From positions 310,001 to 374,000 of the forward strand of contig JANVFP010000031.1 in assembly GCA_027919835.1 (NCBI GenBank): a stretch of 64,000 nt of DNA, read 5' to 3'. Of the stretch, positions 10,759-23,431 are shown piece after piece. The first letter of the stretch is position 1. Every line of letters starts with the position of its first letter. The translations under genes were made by a program, and so were the position numbers. Source of the DNA: Lentinula raphanica. Taxonomy: Eukaryota; Basidiomycota; Agaricomycetes; Agaricales; Omphalotaceae. The notes beneath the pieces are model-generated. The model did not search any database. It was not told the origin of the DNA and was given only the letters and a program-made list of their open reading frames with translations.

Positions 10759-13700
10759 TCATGAGCGAGATGGTCCGAACATAGATAGTAGAGATGTGAG
10801 ATCGCCTGTAGAGACGATTTGCAGATCAGCAACAAGTACGAACAGAGCTTGATGAGCTTACTTTTCTTAAGCGGCTTGCTGAAAAAGGCATTCATTCCAG
10901 CACTGAGGCATAACTGTTTTGTGGACTCTTGGCAATCTGCGCTAAGAGCAACAACTATCAAGGCATCAGAATCAGGAAAGAATCGTGATACAACGAATTT
11001 TGAATCTTACTGGGCAACATGATCGACACCTTTCGTTTGTTCTCCAAATGTCGTAGCTTTTTGGATGCCTCTACTCCATCGCAAATCGGCATGTCTACGT
11101 AGTCTTGTTAAATGTCTGCAACGTGCGATGAAAGTAATGGAACACACGATGATCAAATAATGCCACACTGAAATATCCTGGCTCGTGGGCCTCCCATTCT
11201 GGTAGAATATTAGGACTGAGCCTGGGAGATTGGACTTAAATCTGACCTGATATGGCTTCGTTACCATTGCTGGTGGCCGTGACGTTGAGTTGATAACGTT
11301 CTAGTTGTTTCACCAGTAGATTTTGAGCAATGGGGTTGTCTATGAGATTGCATAGTGAGAATCGACTGGATGAAATGTGATGACGTGGATGTACCTTCCG
11401 CTATGAGTACATTGCCAAACAGAGTACGTTGTGCTGCTGCTATGTCGTCCATAGCCCTGATAACATCGGACAAAGGAGCGGTCGGCATTGCGTTGGGCAA
11501 ATTCTTCAAACCAGCAAGTGTTTGGAGGAGTCGTGCTTTCCGAGGTGGTTTCGTCATTTTCACAACTCCTGGACTATTGTTGCCAAAGATAGAACGACCA
11601 GATAGACTGGTGGTCGGTGTGTAGAGGTGTATGACTTTTGTGTCTTGCAATGTGATGTAGTGAAGGTCGTGAATGAATTTTGCGAGCTCCTCGGCGTGCA
11701 CTTCTGATTGATCGTCCAGAATGACGAAGTCAACGGGAACAGTACGATCACCGAGGTCGCGTAAATATTTCTCTGTATCAGCAATGGTGGATGCCAGAAC
11801 TACAGAGAAACCTGGAAGAATGTGCCCAAATAGTGTCAATGTTACAGGGGAGCCCGAACACACAACGATATGTGGCGGGCGAGGTTTTGTCAGACCAGAC
11901 CGTAAATTTTCGATGTCATAGAGATACTAGTCGTGCAAGCTATGGATCTATCCCTCATCAGCGAAAATACAGAAGACTCACTTTTTGGGCCTCTCCTGAA
12001 TTGTAAATCTTGACCGGAATAGTGAACCAAAACTTGGAACCGACGTTCAACTCGGACTCGACTGCGATCACGCCTTTCATGAGCTTCACCAACTGTCTGG
12101 ATATTGATAAGCCAAGTCCAGTTCCCCAAACCGACGAGTAGATGAATTATCGGCTTGCTGGAATGGCACAAATAGTAGCTCTACGTCACTTGGAGACAGA
12201 CCAATTCCCGTATCTCTGCCACAAGCACGTTAGCAGACGTTGGATGTCACAGGAACAATGAGCATATACTGGATAGTGAATTTCAAGTTGACCTCGTCGC
12301 TTTCAGTTGAGTTTGAGCTTGGGGTTTGACCCTTGTCCAGCGTGCAAGTTACTTGGACGGATCCATTGGCGGTGAATTTGACCGCATTTCCGATTAGGTT
12401 CATAAGAACTGCGATACAATCAGCATGTGAAGTTCATCTCACAGGAACAGCAAACCTTGTCGTATTCGCGCATAATCTGCGAAAACCCCTACACCCTTCG
12501 ATGAATCTCAAAGCGACTGAAAATTTGCAGATTCTACGCACATGGTGGCACATTCGGATCGATGTCGAAGGAGAGATCTAGCTTTTTAGCCGCCATTGGA
12601 AGGAGGAGTTCCATACAGTCCTAGAATGGAAAAAAAACCAAGAAGTCTCTCTCTCGTTGTCAGATTGCGGTATAAAGATCCTTACAGCAATAATATTCTG
12701 CATGAAAACATATCAGTATCCAGATCAATCCTGACAGTGTCAAGTCAAACCTCGACTAGGAATCCACTCGGCTCCAACTTTACCGCTGTTATCATGCTGC
12801 TCTGAACAAGATTACCGTGGACGTCAGAGGAATTACACACCTGAAGCTTCCAGTTTGCTATAGTCCAAGATAGAGTCGATGATCTAGACATGAAATGAAT
12901 ATTAGATGTTTCATTGAGGTAGCCTTCATACCTTCAATAGTAATTCGCATGATTGCTTTGCAGTTTGAACTGGACGCAAACTTTAGGGGACGTTCCTAAA
13001 ATAGTTGCATAGAGTTTACCTATCTCGCTTTGACCTGGGTTCAGCTCCGTGCCACTCAGTAGGTCCAAAAGACCATAAAACGAGCTACAGATACTAGCTT
13101 AGTGGAAAAGATTGCAAGCTGGACATATAATGGATACCTGAACGGTGTCCTCAGTTCATGACTCATTGAAGCTAGGAAATTGCTTTTGATCTAAGGAATG
13201 ATCAAGTTCTGTAAGGCTGAATCATATGTAATTCTTACCTTGGTAGCTTTGAGGGCATCTTCCCGACTTTTCCTTGCAGCCTCCAGTGCATCTCTTTGAA
13301 CAGCAATCATTTTCAAATTTTCCCGAGTGCCTGCCTGCACGGAACGGAATAGAAGCGCGTTGGATACACTGATACTTGCTTGTTGGCAAAGCAAGGTTAA
13401 GATGGTCATTATGTTTTGTGAGAAAGCATATTTGGAAGCTACGTAGACTGCGCCAAATGTTTGCCCGCGATTGCTGAAGATGGGGATGCAGATAACGGAT
13501 CGGTGTGGTGACTGTGCCGCTTCAGAAGAAAATCTCATGTCGGATGATGCGTCATCGAAGAAGATATTCTCTTTGGAGTTGAGAGCTTTATCACACAGCA
13601 TGAGGACTCCTCATTGAAGTATTGCAGAAGAGAACGTACTATGCTCAATGATAGCTTTCTGCAGAGGATCTCCGATGGAACGAATGGACTTCGGTATCCT

Positions 13701-16700
13701 GTGACAAGTTTAGCCACCAATAACGCTCGTGAGTGAGAGGAATCCTTACTCGAACACTTGGCACGGTTCGGGAGAAACCATCTGAGTAGCGACGGAATAG
13801 TCGCCTGCCTCATGAGCTATAACGACTGGGGATATTTGAGTGATATTCTCGCGTGAATTCGTATCGAAATATTCACCACAAGTATTCTGTGACCCGGAAG
13901 TTTCTAATAAGAGATCAGTCCCGTCAATGAGTAACGACGGGCTTCGCGTCATACCAGTAGCTATTTCAGTCAACCTCTGCAACGCCGAAGAAAGGTTGAT
14001 ATCGCTAGAAATATCCTTGCTCCACTGCAGAATAGCAGCAAGATGGTTAGCTCGAAGAGTCGTTTGCTGATCGTCGCCAATTTCCATTTTAGGATTGGAC
14101 GACATTTGGGAGCTTATTGAAGCGATTCCACTGTCGGTTTGTACAGCAACGTCTGAAGTGAATATTGACCGTTTGAGCGGATATTGCGATCGTATGCCAA
14201 CGACAGAGTTCAGATGGTTCCTGATTGACAGGTTTAGCACTTGAAAGCACTTGAAGAATACCAAGACTTACACTATGCCTTGAGCACCCCATTGGGATTG
14301 TCGTGATATTCCTCGACGCTGAAGTTCACTTCCAAGACCCTCTACACCACCTCTTACAAAATGGCAGCCTTGCTGTGAATAGAATGAGACGTTCAATTGC
14401 TGCGTGGTCATGCCAAATCACTCACCAGGTACAGGCCTAAACCCTCTTCTAAGAGCCAGTCGTTGTTTACAGCTTGTCTACATCATTCTTATCAGTTTCC
14501 ACTTTGGCCTTGTGAATTGGGCTTACTTGACAGCTATATCATATAGCTTATGTGTAGAAGGGTCATTGAACAATGACGCCAATTCTGCATCCTAAATCCG
14601 ACACAGAAAATGAGCAAAGAAATATGCATGCAAGAACCGAACATACGACTAGCGCTACCCAGTGACTGTTATTCACTGCACTAGACGAGACCCATCTGAG
14701 GCGAAATTAATGAGCAGAACAGAATCTTGTTCATAATTTGTAATTTACTTTTTAATTAACTCTTGGTTAGCGTTGACCTGGTTTAGATAGCGAGTTTGTT
14801 TCTCCTTTGAGGCGCCCCCTTGTTTGAGGCAAGCAATTAATGAAAGACTGTGAAAGAAGAGTCCGTATCGAATATGCCTATGACTTTGAGAACAGATCGG
14901 GCTGGTTGATTCGCAGCAATCTCAAAAAGAGAGAATAAAACGCACTTTGGATGCCGGTCTCTGGTTTTGTAGACATAGAATCCCAACTCAGCTGCTTCTT
15001 CGACAAATCCTAGACAATAATATCCAACGACCTACAGACGTTTCAGGAAAACAGATGAGCACAATGTATCTTGCCGTGTTCAACAACGGAACCATACATG
15101 CCTTGAATGCGTTGTACCTACAGTTGATTTGAATACTACATAAGAACCAGGAGATGCAGATGATCCGACATACCAGTTTAGGACGAGTTCTTCATTGCCT
15201 GAATGAGCTTTTACTTTCTCGAGATATTCACGTTCCTTGAAAGTCTCGGTATCAAATGCCGTTTCAGCGGAGGTAGCCAATGTATAGCCTCCAAGAGCAC
15301 GAATACAATTGAGGGTGCCTGGGTGAAGAATTCAATGTTGAGTGTGAGTATCCAATCGACTGGAGTTGACTGGCTCACCTTGAGCAAGGACGGCGATCTC
15401 TCCCGGTGCACTGAGTTGAACGTCGTTTAGACTCTGAAGAAGCATCGTCAGATTGGGGCAGTGCATAAGCGTATGGACGTACTTCTTCTGCGGCTGTTAC
15501 CAGCTCGCTTACTATTCAAGAAAAACATTGAATTCACTTCGAATTTTGGTCATGAAGAGATCTTACGATAGTCGCACACAAAAAGACGAGTTGAGATCAT
15601 ATATAGAGTTGAAAATCCGGTGTAGATACTACCAGCACGTCGACTTGATTCGAACACAATCATGAAGAAGCGTACGCACCGATCTCCCGCGCTGCTTCCA
15701 TACTGCAATGCTTGTTCCAATCGTGGTAAGGTTGAGCGCATATGAACGTTGTCGTATCCCGATACTAATGAGCAATAAAGGACATAGGCCCGGCTTTGAA
15801 TGATGATTGTTAGCGTGTACAAAGTACGAGAGCAGAAATGAGCTCTCACCATTTTTCTCCGCTACTTCCATGAACATCAGCAATGCGAATAGCCAATTTT
15901 GCCAAATCAGCAGAGAAGCGGTACAACTCGCGTCGTTCGGCAGCACCTGGTATGTTCATATCAGAAGGGACTCGGATTTTCCAACAGAGTAAGACCAAAC
16001 CTCCAAGTGCCCAGAAAAAGCCGAGCGCTGTTCCTGTGGAAATACCATGCCTAGAATTATGTTTGTATGGGCTACTCTCTATGCATATCAGCAATGCTGC
16101 TCACCGTAATGCCATTTGAATAGTCTGCAAGAACAAGCATCAGATCACCTTTAGTCAAAGTTTAAGATCACGAACCGTGAGGCCTATCACTTCCGCAAAC
16201 GAGAATGGGGTTGGAGACCAGTATGCGTTTGTTCCTGCGTCATTCAACAGGCGAACAGCGAGTTCGGTACGCGGATCATTTGCACGAGGGATGCTCAGAA
16301 TTTCGTCGAAGCCAACTGCTAAGATCTCGTTCTTGACTCGCTCGAACATGTACGCAGCTTGTCGGCGAGTGGGAGCAGAGTTCACTTCCACACCGAGTAT
16401 TTTCAGTGCTTGGAGGGTATCTTCTAAAGCGCCTCCAAAGTTCCGGTTCATCCAATTGTTTTGAGATTGAGCTCTCAGGACTGTAGCGACTTCTTCTGGT
16501 TGTTGAGAATATGCCATGCATTGTTTCAAATACTCGTTGGATTCCGCGAAGTCACCTGTGTGAGGATGAGCCATCATACAGATAGAAAAATGTCGTGGTC
16601 AGAACCTTTCCAAGTGGCTAGACTGCATTTGGTCAATACGGTATGAACATAGAGGTATAGAAAGCAACTGACGAGGCTAGTTTTGAGAAGAGCGAGAACG

Positions 16701-19700
16701 TTCGTCTAGGATTGTCGGCCCAAGGTTCATCTTTGAGGAGAGTCTTCGCGCTTTTGAACGATTGAGTTGCCAGCTGATTGACATGTATAAGCATTTCGCT
16801 GGAGCACAGGAAATCAAAACCATTCAACAAACTTCATGTGCACCTCTGGCCCAAGCCATTTCCCCGGCATCAATCAGAAGACCCAGTAGTTCCTCTCGCT
16901 TCGGATGTTCAAGTAAAAGCGACAGGCAGCTTATGCAGTGGAGTTAGAACCAAACGAATAGAGAACAAACAATGGCGCACTTTTTGGCGTGCTCCGCAAT
17001 CCGATAAACATCAACGGGAGTCTCGTGAAGCATCATCAGAATTATCTTGGTCAATGAGTATCGGTTTGGGTATACATGAAACCATATGGAACTGTTACCT
17101 TCAATGACATTTTTGACCTTGCTTCCTCGGACAGACTGTTGGCCTCCGCTTGAACCGCTTGCCGATAACGGTCGTGCGCAAAACTACACATGTCCCGAGC
17201 TCGTTGTATCAACCAACCTTCAACGAGTGCCAACTGCATACCACGCATGGAACTGCGGCTTGCAGTGTTAGGACTAGATGACTCGGCGTTACGACGAAGA
17301 TTGAAGAATGTGTCATCTTCGTCACTACCGCTACTCCCGCTCGAATCTTCCCAATCCATCATAAGCGAAACTTCCGTCGTTTTGAATCTGAAGGAGTTTT
17401 ATCAGAGGTGTTTCTCGAGAGATCCTCGACAGAACTCACGTTTCTCCGAAAAATATAGCCCATAGCATATATTTACGGGCTTCCTCCGGAAGTTCTCTGA
17501 ATTGGGACACAAGAAAGCTGAGGTCTGTCGGGTCAGATTTGGGGCTGCTATCCATGCTTGCTTCTATGTCTGCCAGGTTATATCTGTAAAAACCATGAGC
17601 CAGGCGATTGACATGTTTGGTCAATAATGACGTACTCCCAATGGTTGAGTTCCCAGTTGAAGGTAATCTGTTTTGGGCAAGGTTACTGTAGGTGAAAATA
17701 GTCTTAGAGCGTCCAAAATGATACTGACGTGGTTTCGACGTTGCAGTGTGGTGAGGATGCTTCGAGCAGCGAATGCATTACCAGCGGAGGCAGCATACAC
17801 GAAATGTGAAAGAGGAGCTGAATCCTCCTTGCTGCGGTGCAAACTCTTGGAAACTAGTGCGTGAATAGCGGAGTAGGATAGAGGTTCTAGGTTTATCCAA
17901 GTGGGGCGAGCGCGACTGCTAAACATCCCTCGAACCTTTTCCACAACATCTCTAGTATTGGTGTCAACAGATGGATACCCCGAAGACGATATCACTCACG
18001 TTTTGTCAGATCTTATGGTCACAAATATAAGCTACAAACAGATTTCAACCCAGTGTTTGTTCCACAAACACCACCAAACATACCATTCGAGTTCTGGAAT
18101 TGAAGAGGGCCGAAACAACATCCAGAGTTCTACGTGGATAGGAATCTCAGCAACGTTCGCGACTTCTGAAACCAATCGATAACTCACGATTCATCAGCTT
18201 CGTGAAGGTCATCCAAAAACAACGCAAACAAGCGTGTGTCGGCGATCACTGCGAAAACATTTTCAACGAGCGTCTCAAATCTTGCGCGAAGTTCCCTAGT
18301 AGTCAATGTTTCTCGTGGAGTGTCCAAGTTCAGGCCGTACAGCGCAAGAATGTCTCTCAATTCGGGCACTCCTTGATACAGTAGCGGCATGTTCTGTATT
18401 TGTGGTCCGAGACGATCCTTCAAGGCAGATACGAAGCGATGGACGTCCATGTGGAAAACCATCAGTTGACGTAGAACAGATGATAGACACCCTAGCTGCA
18501 TACAAGGTCAGCAGCACGGAGGAATGTATGCCATGAGAACTAACCAAGGCTGCAAAAGGCGCTGAGTCTGCGGACTGAAATTTGGCTTGGCCCCATAAAC
18601 CATGGGCTGTGCGATACTGTGAGTTTAAGAACGATGGGATCGATCAACACCCACATCTCCATTTCGCTTGGTTGACAAGAATGATAGAACTTTTGCCCAC
18701 TCTAATCGACATAGGAATCAGAATATTGAGTCAATGGACAGCGAATCATAGATACCCTGGAGGCCCAACAAGAACAACAACTTGAGCTCTGGAGGTCTTG
18801 GGTTTCCGAATCAAGGCAGCGCGTCTCAATCCGTCACTGGTTGGGATAGAAGGGCTGAAGCTCATAGAACTGTGATCGTGTGTCGGAGAATATCTGGCGG
18901 ACCCGGACTTGTTGCCTGCACTGTCTATCGGGGCCACGCCACTGTTAGAAACAGATCCCGAGGAAAGCGATTCAGTGGGATCGTCGGCAGCACTCATCGC
19001 GGTGCTTGTGTCCTGACTTCCGGAGGAAGAGATAGCGATGTAACCTTCGGACGTCGATAGATGTCTTGAAAAACTCGTGTTCGTGTGCCGGACTGGAGAG
19101 GGAGGACACATGGGTTGTAAGCATTGGACAAGGATCTTGCCTACTTACTGACGTTCCGGATAAGATCCAGCTCCTTATCGCGCCCGAACTAGAACAGCCA
19201 ATTAGTAGTAGCACAGGGAGACGACACAGAAGTATGCCGACCAAAGCCAAAGGCATAGTGAAATCCTTGAAGGAGGTCAGTCTCAAGAGGTGTGTAGATA
19301 GATGTGAGGGTACGGACCATGAATCTATCTTGTGAAGCAATCTCGAAGTGAGGAATGAGCTGTGGATTCGTCAGCTATCTATTTCTTCGACTGAAAGGGG
19401 CATTTTAGTCACCTCGGCGTCATCGGACGCTGATGATACCGTCGCGAGAAGTCGTCGTTGACACTCTAAGAGGTCCACTTTGAGTCCGTAAGCACTTTGA
19501 TACCGTTGGTCGGGGTGTTTCGCTAAAAGCTACAAGGACGTTTATCAGCTTTTGGAAGTCAACTCTAGAGTACGAAGCGAACCTTGTCTACTATGTTAGC
19601 TAGTACTTGGGGCACGTCCCTGCGAACTTCATGCACAGGCATCGGTCTCTTTTGCACAATAGAGTGTAGTAGTTCTAATGCTCCTCCTTCAAAAGGCATT

Positions 19701-20833
19701 TGACCTCTTCCAACGAGCAATGTCCAAAACAGGATTCCGAGGGAATAGAGATCTGTCCGTTGATCTTGAGCCATAGTTTCAATGCTGCCTGTTTGTTCGG
19801 GAGCAAGGTAACATAGGGCTTCCTTGACTTTTAACTTTTCGCCTTCCTCGAAGGTTCGTAAAACCAACGAGGATGGAGAACCGTAGTTCTCCAGAGATAC
19901 AGCTCGATTGCCGAAGTGTGCGAAGCGAACGGTGTTGGAATGAGCGTTGAGATGGAATGCATTAGCTCGAACTAGAGAAGATTGAACGAAAATATAGCCA
20001 GATGTTCATGTGTTACGCACTTTCGCGATGTATTATTCCGGCTCTGGTTGGAACACGCAGAAATTCAACACAACATGCGCTTGATCATTGATCACCAAAA
20101 GCACGTACTTGTGAATTGTCTCTAAACATAGCGTTGCTTGGATAGCAAATCTGTCAGAAGTTGTTAGTACATAAGCAAGGGAGATAACCATAATGGTTAC
20201 GCACTCTAAGAAGGTGGCCAAATCCACAACATCGAAAGCCTCCATTTCCTGCTCAATATCCGAGATATCCACATCCATCATGAAGAGGTCTCCATGTGAG
20301 GGTGTATGTCTAGCACGGGAGACATCTGCTAGCAACAAATCATTCACTTTTGACGGTGGAAGATAACGACCGAGCAAGTTCAATCCAGGATGTACAAGGA
20401 GTAACACAACAACGTCGCCATGGTCTCGAGGGATAGTCAGGAGCTCTATCATTCTTAAGGTAGGACGATATGTTTGAGGGTTACTTGCAATTTTATTGAG
20501 ACTGGGTGTTGACTGTGAGTGCAAGGGTAACTGGTTCGATGTATAGTACGACATACATATGAGCCTCCCGTTCCAAACACATAGACGCATTCGAATGAGC
20601 CGGGCATATCTTGGCCAAAGTTAACGAGCCATCTTTTAAGCTGCTTCCTTCGGCCAATAGGGTCATGCTTCCAGTATCTTGCCATGGTACAGCCTGACTG
20701 TTGCTCAGTATACCTTAGGGATCTGAGAAGATAAGAAGAATACCTTAGAAAACGTATAACCTGGTACGGTAAGGACACCATCGGGGCGAAAGAACAGCGT
20801 GGGTAGCGACGGCTGCCCAAATTTACGCTTCAT
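10759..20833 (-). CDS. Dual-kinase hybrid histidine kinase (group X type), frameshifted in the ATPase G box
   Basis: Fungal hybrid sensor kinase of the group with an N-terminal protein-kinase-like domain, an AAA ATPase/signalling core, GAF, histidine kinase and receiver. About 2,400 residues (estimate) spread over dozens of short exons. Seen from 5': kinase-like domain (about 20833-19380) whose catalytic loop reads HREIRANAF and whose DFG position reads HFG; AAA domain (about 19180-17600) with GPPGVGKS Walker A split by an intron and [13 protein letters not shown]alker B; helical middle region (17600-14700); GAF (about 14100-13270); H box [10 protein letters not shown] with His codon 13158-13160; N box [10 protein letters not shown] (about 12400); DTGIGLSP (about 12215); receiver-like domain (about 11860-11450); final receiver with [13 protein letters not shown] and FFSKPLKK. 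At 12124-12127 a run of four C shifts the frame inside FGGTGLGLS. Terminal exon ends TGA at 10761-10759. Confidence 0.88.
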
Positions 20834-21163
20834 GAGCTTCTGGCGAAAGTTGAAGCCTGTATTATGAAGATTTTGTCCTCCAGGTATTACAGCAAAACGA
20901 TAGGAAAGTAGATGTGTCCCAGGATGAACTAAGAACTGACTAAAAACACCGCGGGGGTGGTCAGAATGTAGACGGAGTGAAAAGCCGAAAAGAGTGATGA
21001 CGTGATAAGGTTCAACTTAGAAATTTTCTTCGCTGACTGTATCTGACAACTGGACCTGGGGTGACATTTCATCGAATACTTAAAGTACAACGAAGATATA
21101 TGAGGGTTCGAGTATTAAGAAAAACAACAGAGTAGAAGGCAGTGATAAAGGAGAACAGTTGCT
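20834..21163. other. Intergenic, histidine kinase promoter and SUB2 3' flank
   Basis: 330 bases between two genes on the minus strand. It must hold the promoter and 5' UTR of the histidine kinase and the 3' UTR of SUB2. No long open frame and no clear motif. Confidence 0.5.
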
Positions 21164-23261
21164 TTATGAAGTCACTAGAGAGATGATGATCAGAAGGGCA
21201 AAGCGACAGAGCAAGAGAAATATCGACTCACTGTAGGTAGCGGGGTCAATATGTTCCGGAAGCTCAGGAACTGCAACTTCGAATCGAGCTTGGATTTGGT
21301 TCATGACATTTTGGTCCTCGTCGGTAGAGACAAAAGTGATAGCAAGTCCTTTGGTACCGAAACGACCAGCACGACTGTGGAAAGCATGAGCTCTATCTCA
21401 GGAAAAGAACTACTGAGCATACTAACCCGACACGATGGAGGTAGCTGTCAGCGTCAGGGGGACAGTCATAATTGATGACAATGTTAACTCGCTCAACGTC
21501 GATACCTCTACCAAAGATATCGGTCGCCACGAGTATACGTTTTTCAAACGCCTTGAAGGCGGTATACCGACTGATACTGAAATTGGAATGTCGCATTGTC
21601 AGCGGAATCACGGTGAAATGTCACTGAACACTCTTACCGTTCCTCCTGTTGTAAACCTGAATGAATACTGATACTGGGGAAATTGCAAGCGACAAGCAGT
21701 TTGTCGAGCTCGATTGCACGAGCAACAGATTTGACGAAAATGACGACCTAGATTAGCGATTGAGATAACATGCAGGGACGACAATCGCCAGTACCACTCG
21801 CCTGGTTGAATTCAAGAGTATCTAGCAAGTCGTTGATCTTCCTGTTCTTCTCTCTTTCTTCGAGTTTAACGTAGTGTTGCTGAAGACCGTGGAGGGTCAA
21901 CTTCGTTTCGTCGTCAACAAATATTTCTAGAGGCTGTATGTAACAGGTCAGCTGACTTGTACCCAACAGCAGATGCTCGAAATCATACGTTAGACATAAA
22001 TTTCTTGCATGTCGCCCGAATTTCTTTGGCAAGTGTCGCGCTGAACATCATGACTTGTTTGTGGTGAGGAGTCGACCGGAAGATTTCTTGTACGTCACGT
22101 CGCATGTCTGGAAGGACGATGTCGAGATCAGAATTCAGCCGTCGCAGGATGGGGGAATAACGAAAGAGTAAAAGAACCACAAGAAGAATAAAAAGTGACG
22201 TCGAAAATGGCTTGAAAGGAACTTGCTGAGAGCCTGTCGACCAGGGTGTTTCCTCTCTTCGTTCGGCAATCCATAACACAACGCAACCAGACAGCTTCTC
22301 CTAGCATCCCTCTACTGACATACACCCAACACTGCCATAGACACACATGCCCGTCATTGCCAAAGACGCAACCGAAATGTACTGAATGAATGCCACAACC
22401 GATGAAGTGTATGAAGATTGAAAAGCCACATTGCCGTAGTCGGTTGCATCGTCCAATGTGCGAAAAGCAAGACTGACGGATGATGTACGTGGGGAGGGTC
22501 CAAACTCGTATGACTAACCAAGCTGTTCCAGCATCTTGTCGCACTCGTCCAAAACGAAGTGTTTCACATTCTTCGCGTCCAGAACCTTGTCCCTCACCAG
22601 TGCATTCAATCGACCAGGAGTGGCGACAACAATATGGGGACATTTTGCTTTGTCGCGAAGAATTTCGGCGTCTTTTGAGACCGGGGTACCTCCAAAGAAG
22701 GTGCTGATTCGAACGTCGGGCATATATTTGGCAAAACGAGTGTATTCGTTCTTGATTTGGAACGCAAGCTCACGAGTGTGACAAAGCACGAGCACGGAGA
22801 CTTGGCCGTCAACAGGTTCGAGCTGCTGCAGCGTGGCAAGCACGAAAACCGCAGTTTTTCCGTGACCTGATTTGGCTTGACACAAGACATCCATTCCAAG
22901 GACTGCTTGGGGTATGCATTCTTGTTGAACTGAAAAACGACGAATGAGCTTGAATGTTCATATAATTGATATGCTTGTGGCGTTCTACCTTCTGAAGGGT
23001 GCTCAAACCCAAGATCACTGATAGCACGCAGCAATTCAGGTTTCAAAAGAAAGTCCCTAGAATCGAATCCATGTCGGCAGTGTGCATAGAATGAAGTTTG
23101 TTCTAGACATACCGGAAACCAGTCGAATGGATGCCCGAAAAATTCTTTTTGTCTTTTTCATCTGCGCCAGCAGAACTGTTGATACCGCCATTGCTGGTGG
23201 CAGCGGGGATTGGAATGTCGTCCTCGTAGTCAATAAGATCTTCGTTGTCCTGAGCGCTCAT
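21164..23261 (-). CDS. SUB2: mRNA export DECD-box ATPase Sub2 (UAP56)
   Basis: RNA-dependent ATPase of the TREX complex; acts in the nucleus in spliceosome assembly and mRNP export. The start [17 protein letters not shown] at 23261 is the family N-terminus. Motifs seen: [21 protein letters not shown] (Q region and motif I), HTRELAFQI (Ia), ATPGRL, the diagnostic DECD in [17 protein letters not shown] in [26 protein letters not shown] (V) and HRVGRAGRFG (VI). Intron 22108-22518 is 411 nt, far longer than any neighbour. The protein ends in PATYMTS, where the last 11 coding bases (21174-21164) form a separate exon after a GTGAGT intron. Without that splice the frame would run on about 20 unrelated codons. 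Divergent from the GBP2-like gene. Confidence 0.95.
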
Positions 23262-23431
23262 TATTGGAAAGATTTGAAAGAGGAAGTCGAAAGTACAAAG
23301 GGAAGGTGAGAGTGAGAAGACAAGGTTGAACTTTTACCAAAAAAACGATGCCTGTCTTATGTGAGCCACGTGACAGAAATAGCTGTGGTGCCAGCGGAGT
23401 TACAAAAAATTTTCTACTGCTTTTCACCACG
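23262..23431. promoter_or_regulatory. Divergent promoter SUB2 / GBP2-like gene
   Basis: 170 bases between the two ATGs. Both flanking products act in nuclear mRNP assembly and export, so shared regulation is plausible (inference). No TATA box recognised. An in-frame upstream ATG at 23348 could lengthen the GBP2-like protein by 28 residues. Confidence 0.55.

Noticed and set aside
12095..12140. A ~37-nt intron rescuing the histidine-kinase frame
   Set aside because: It would delete the conserved FGGTGLGLS motif itself and is shorter than other introns; a one-base deletion is simpler.
22128..22643. Minus-strand 171-codon frame
   Set aside because: Most of it lies inside the 411-nt SUB2 intron and the rest shadows the DECD exon in another phase.
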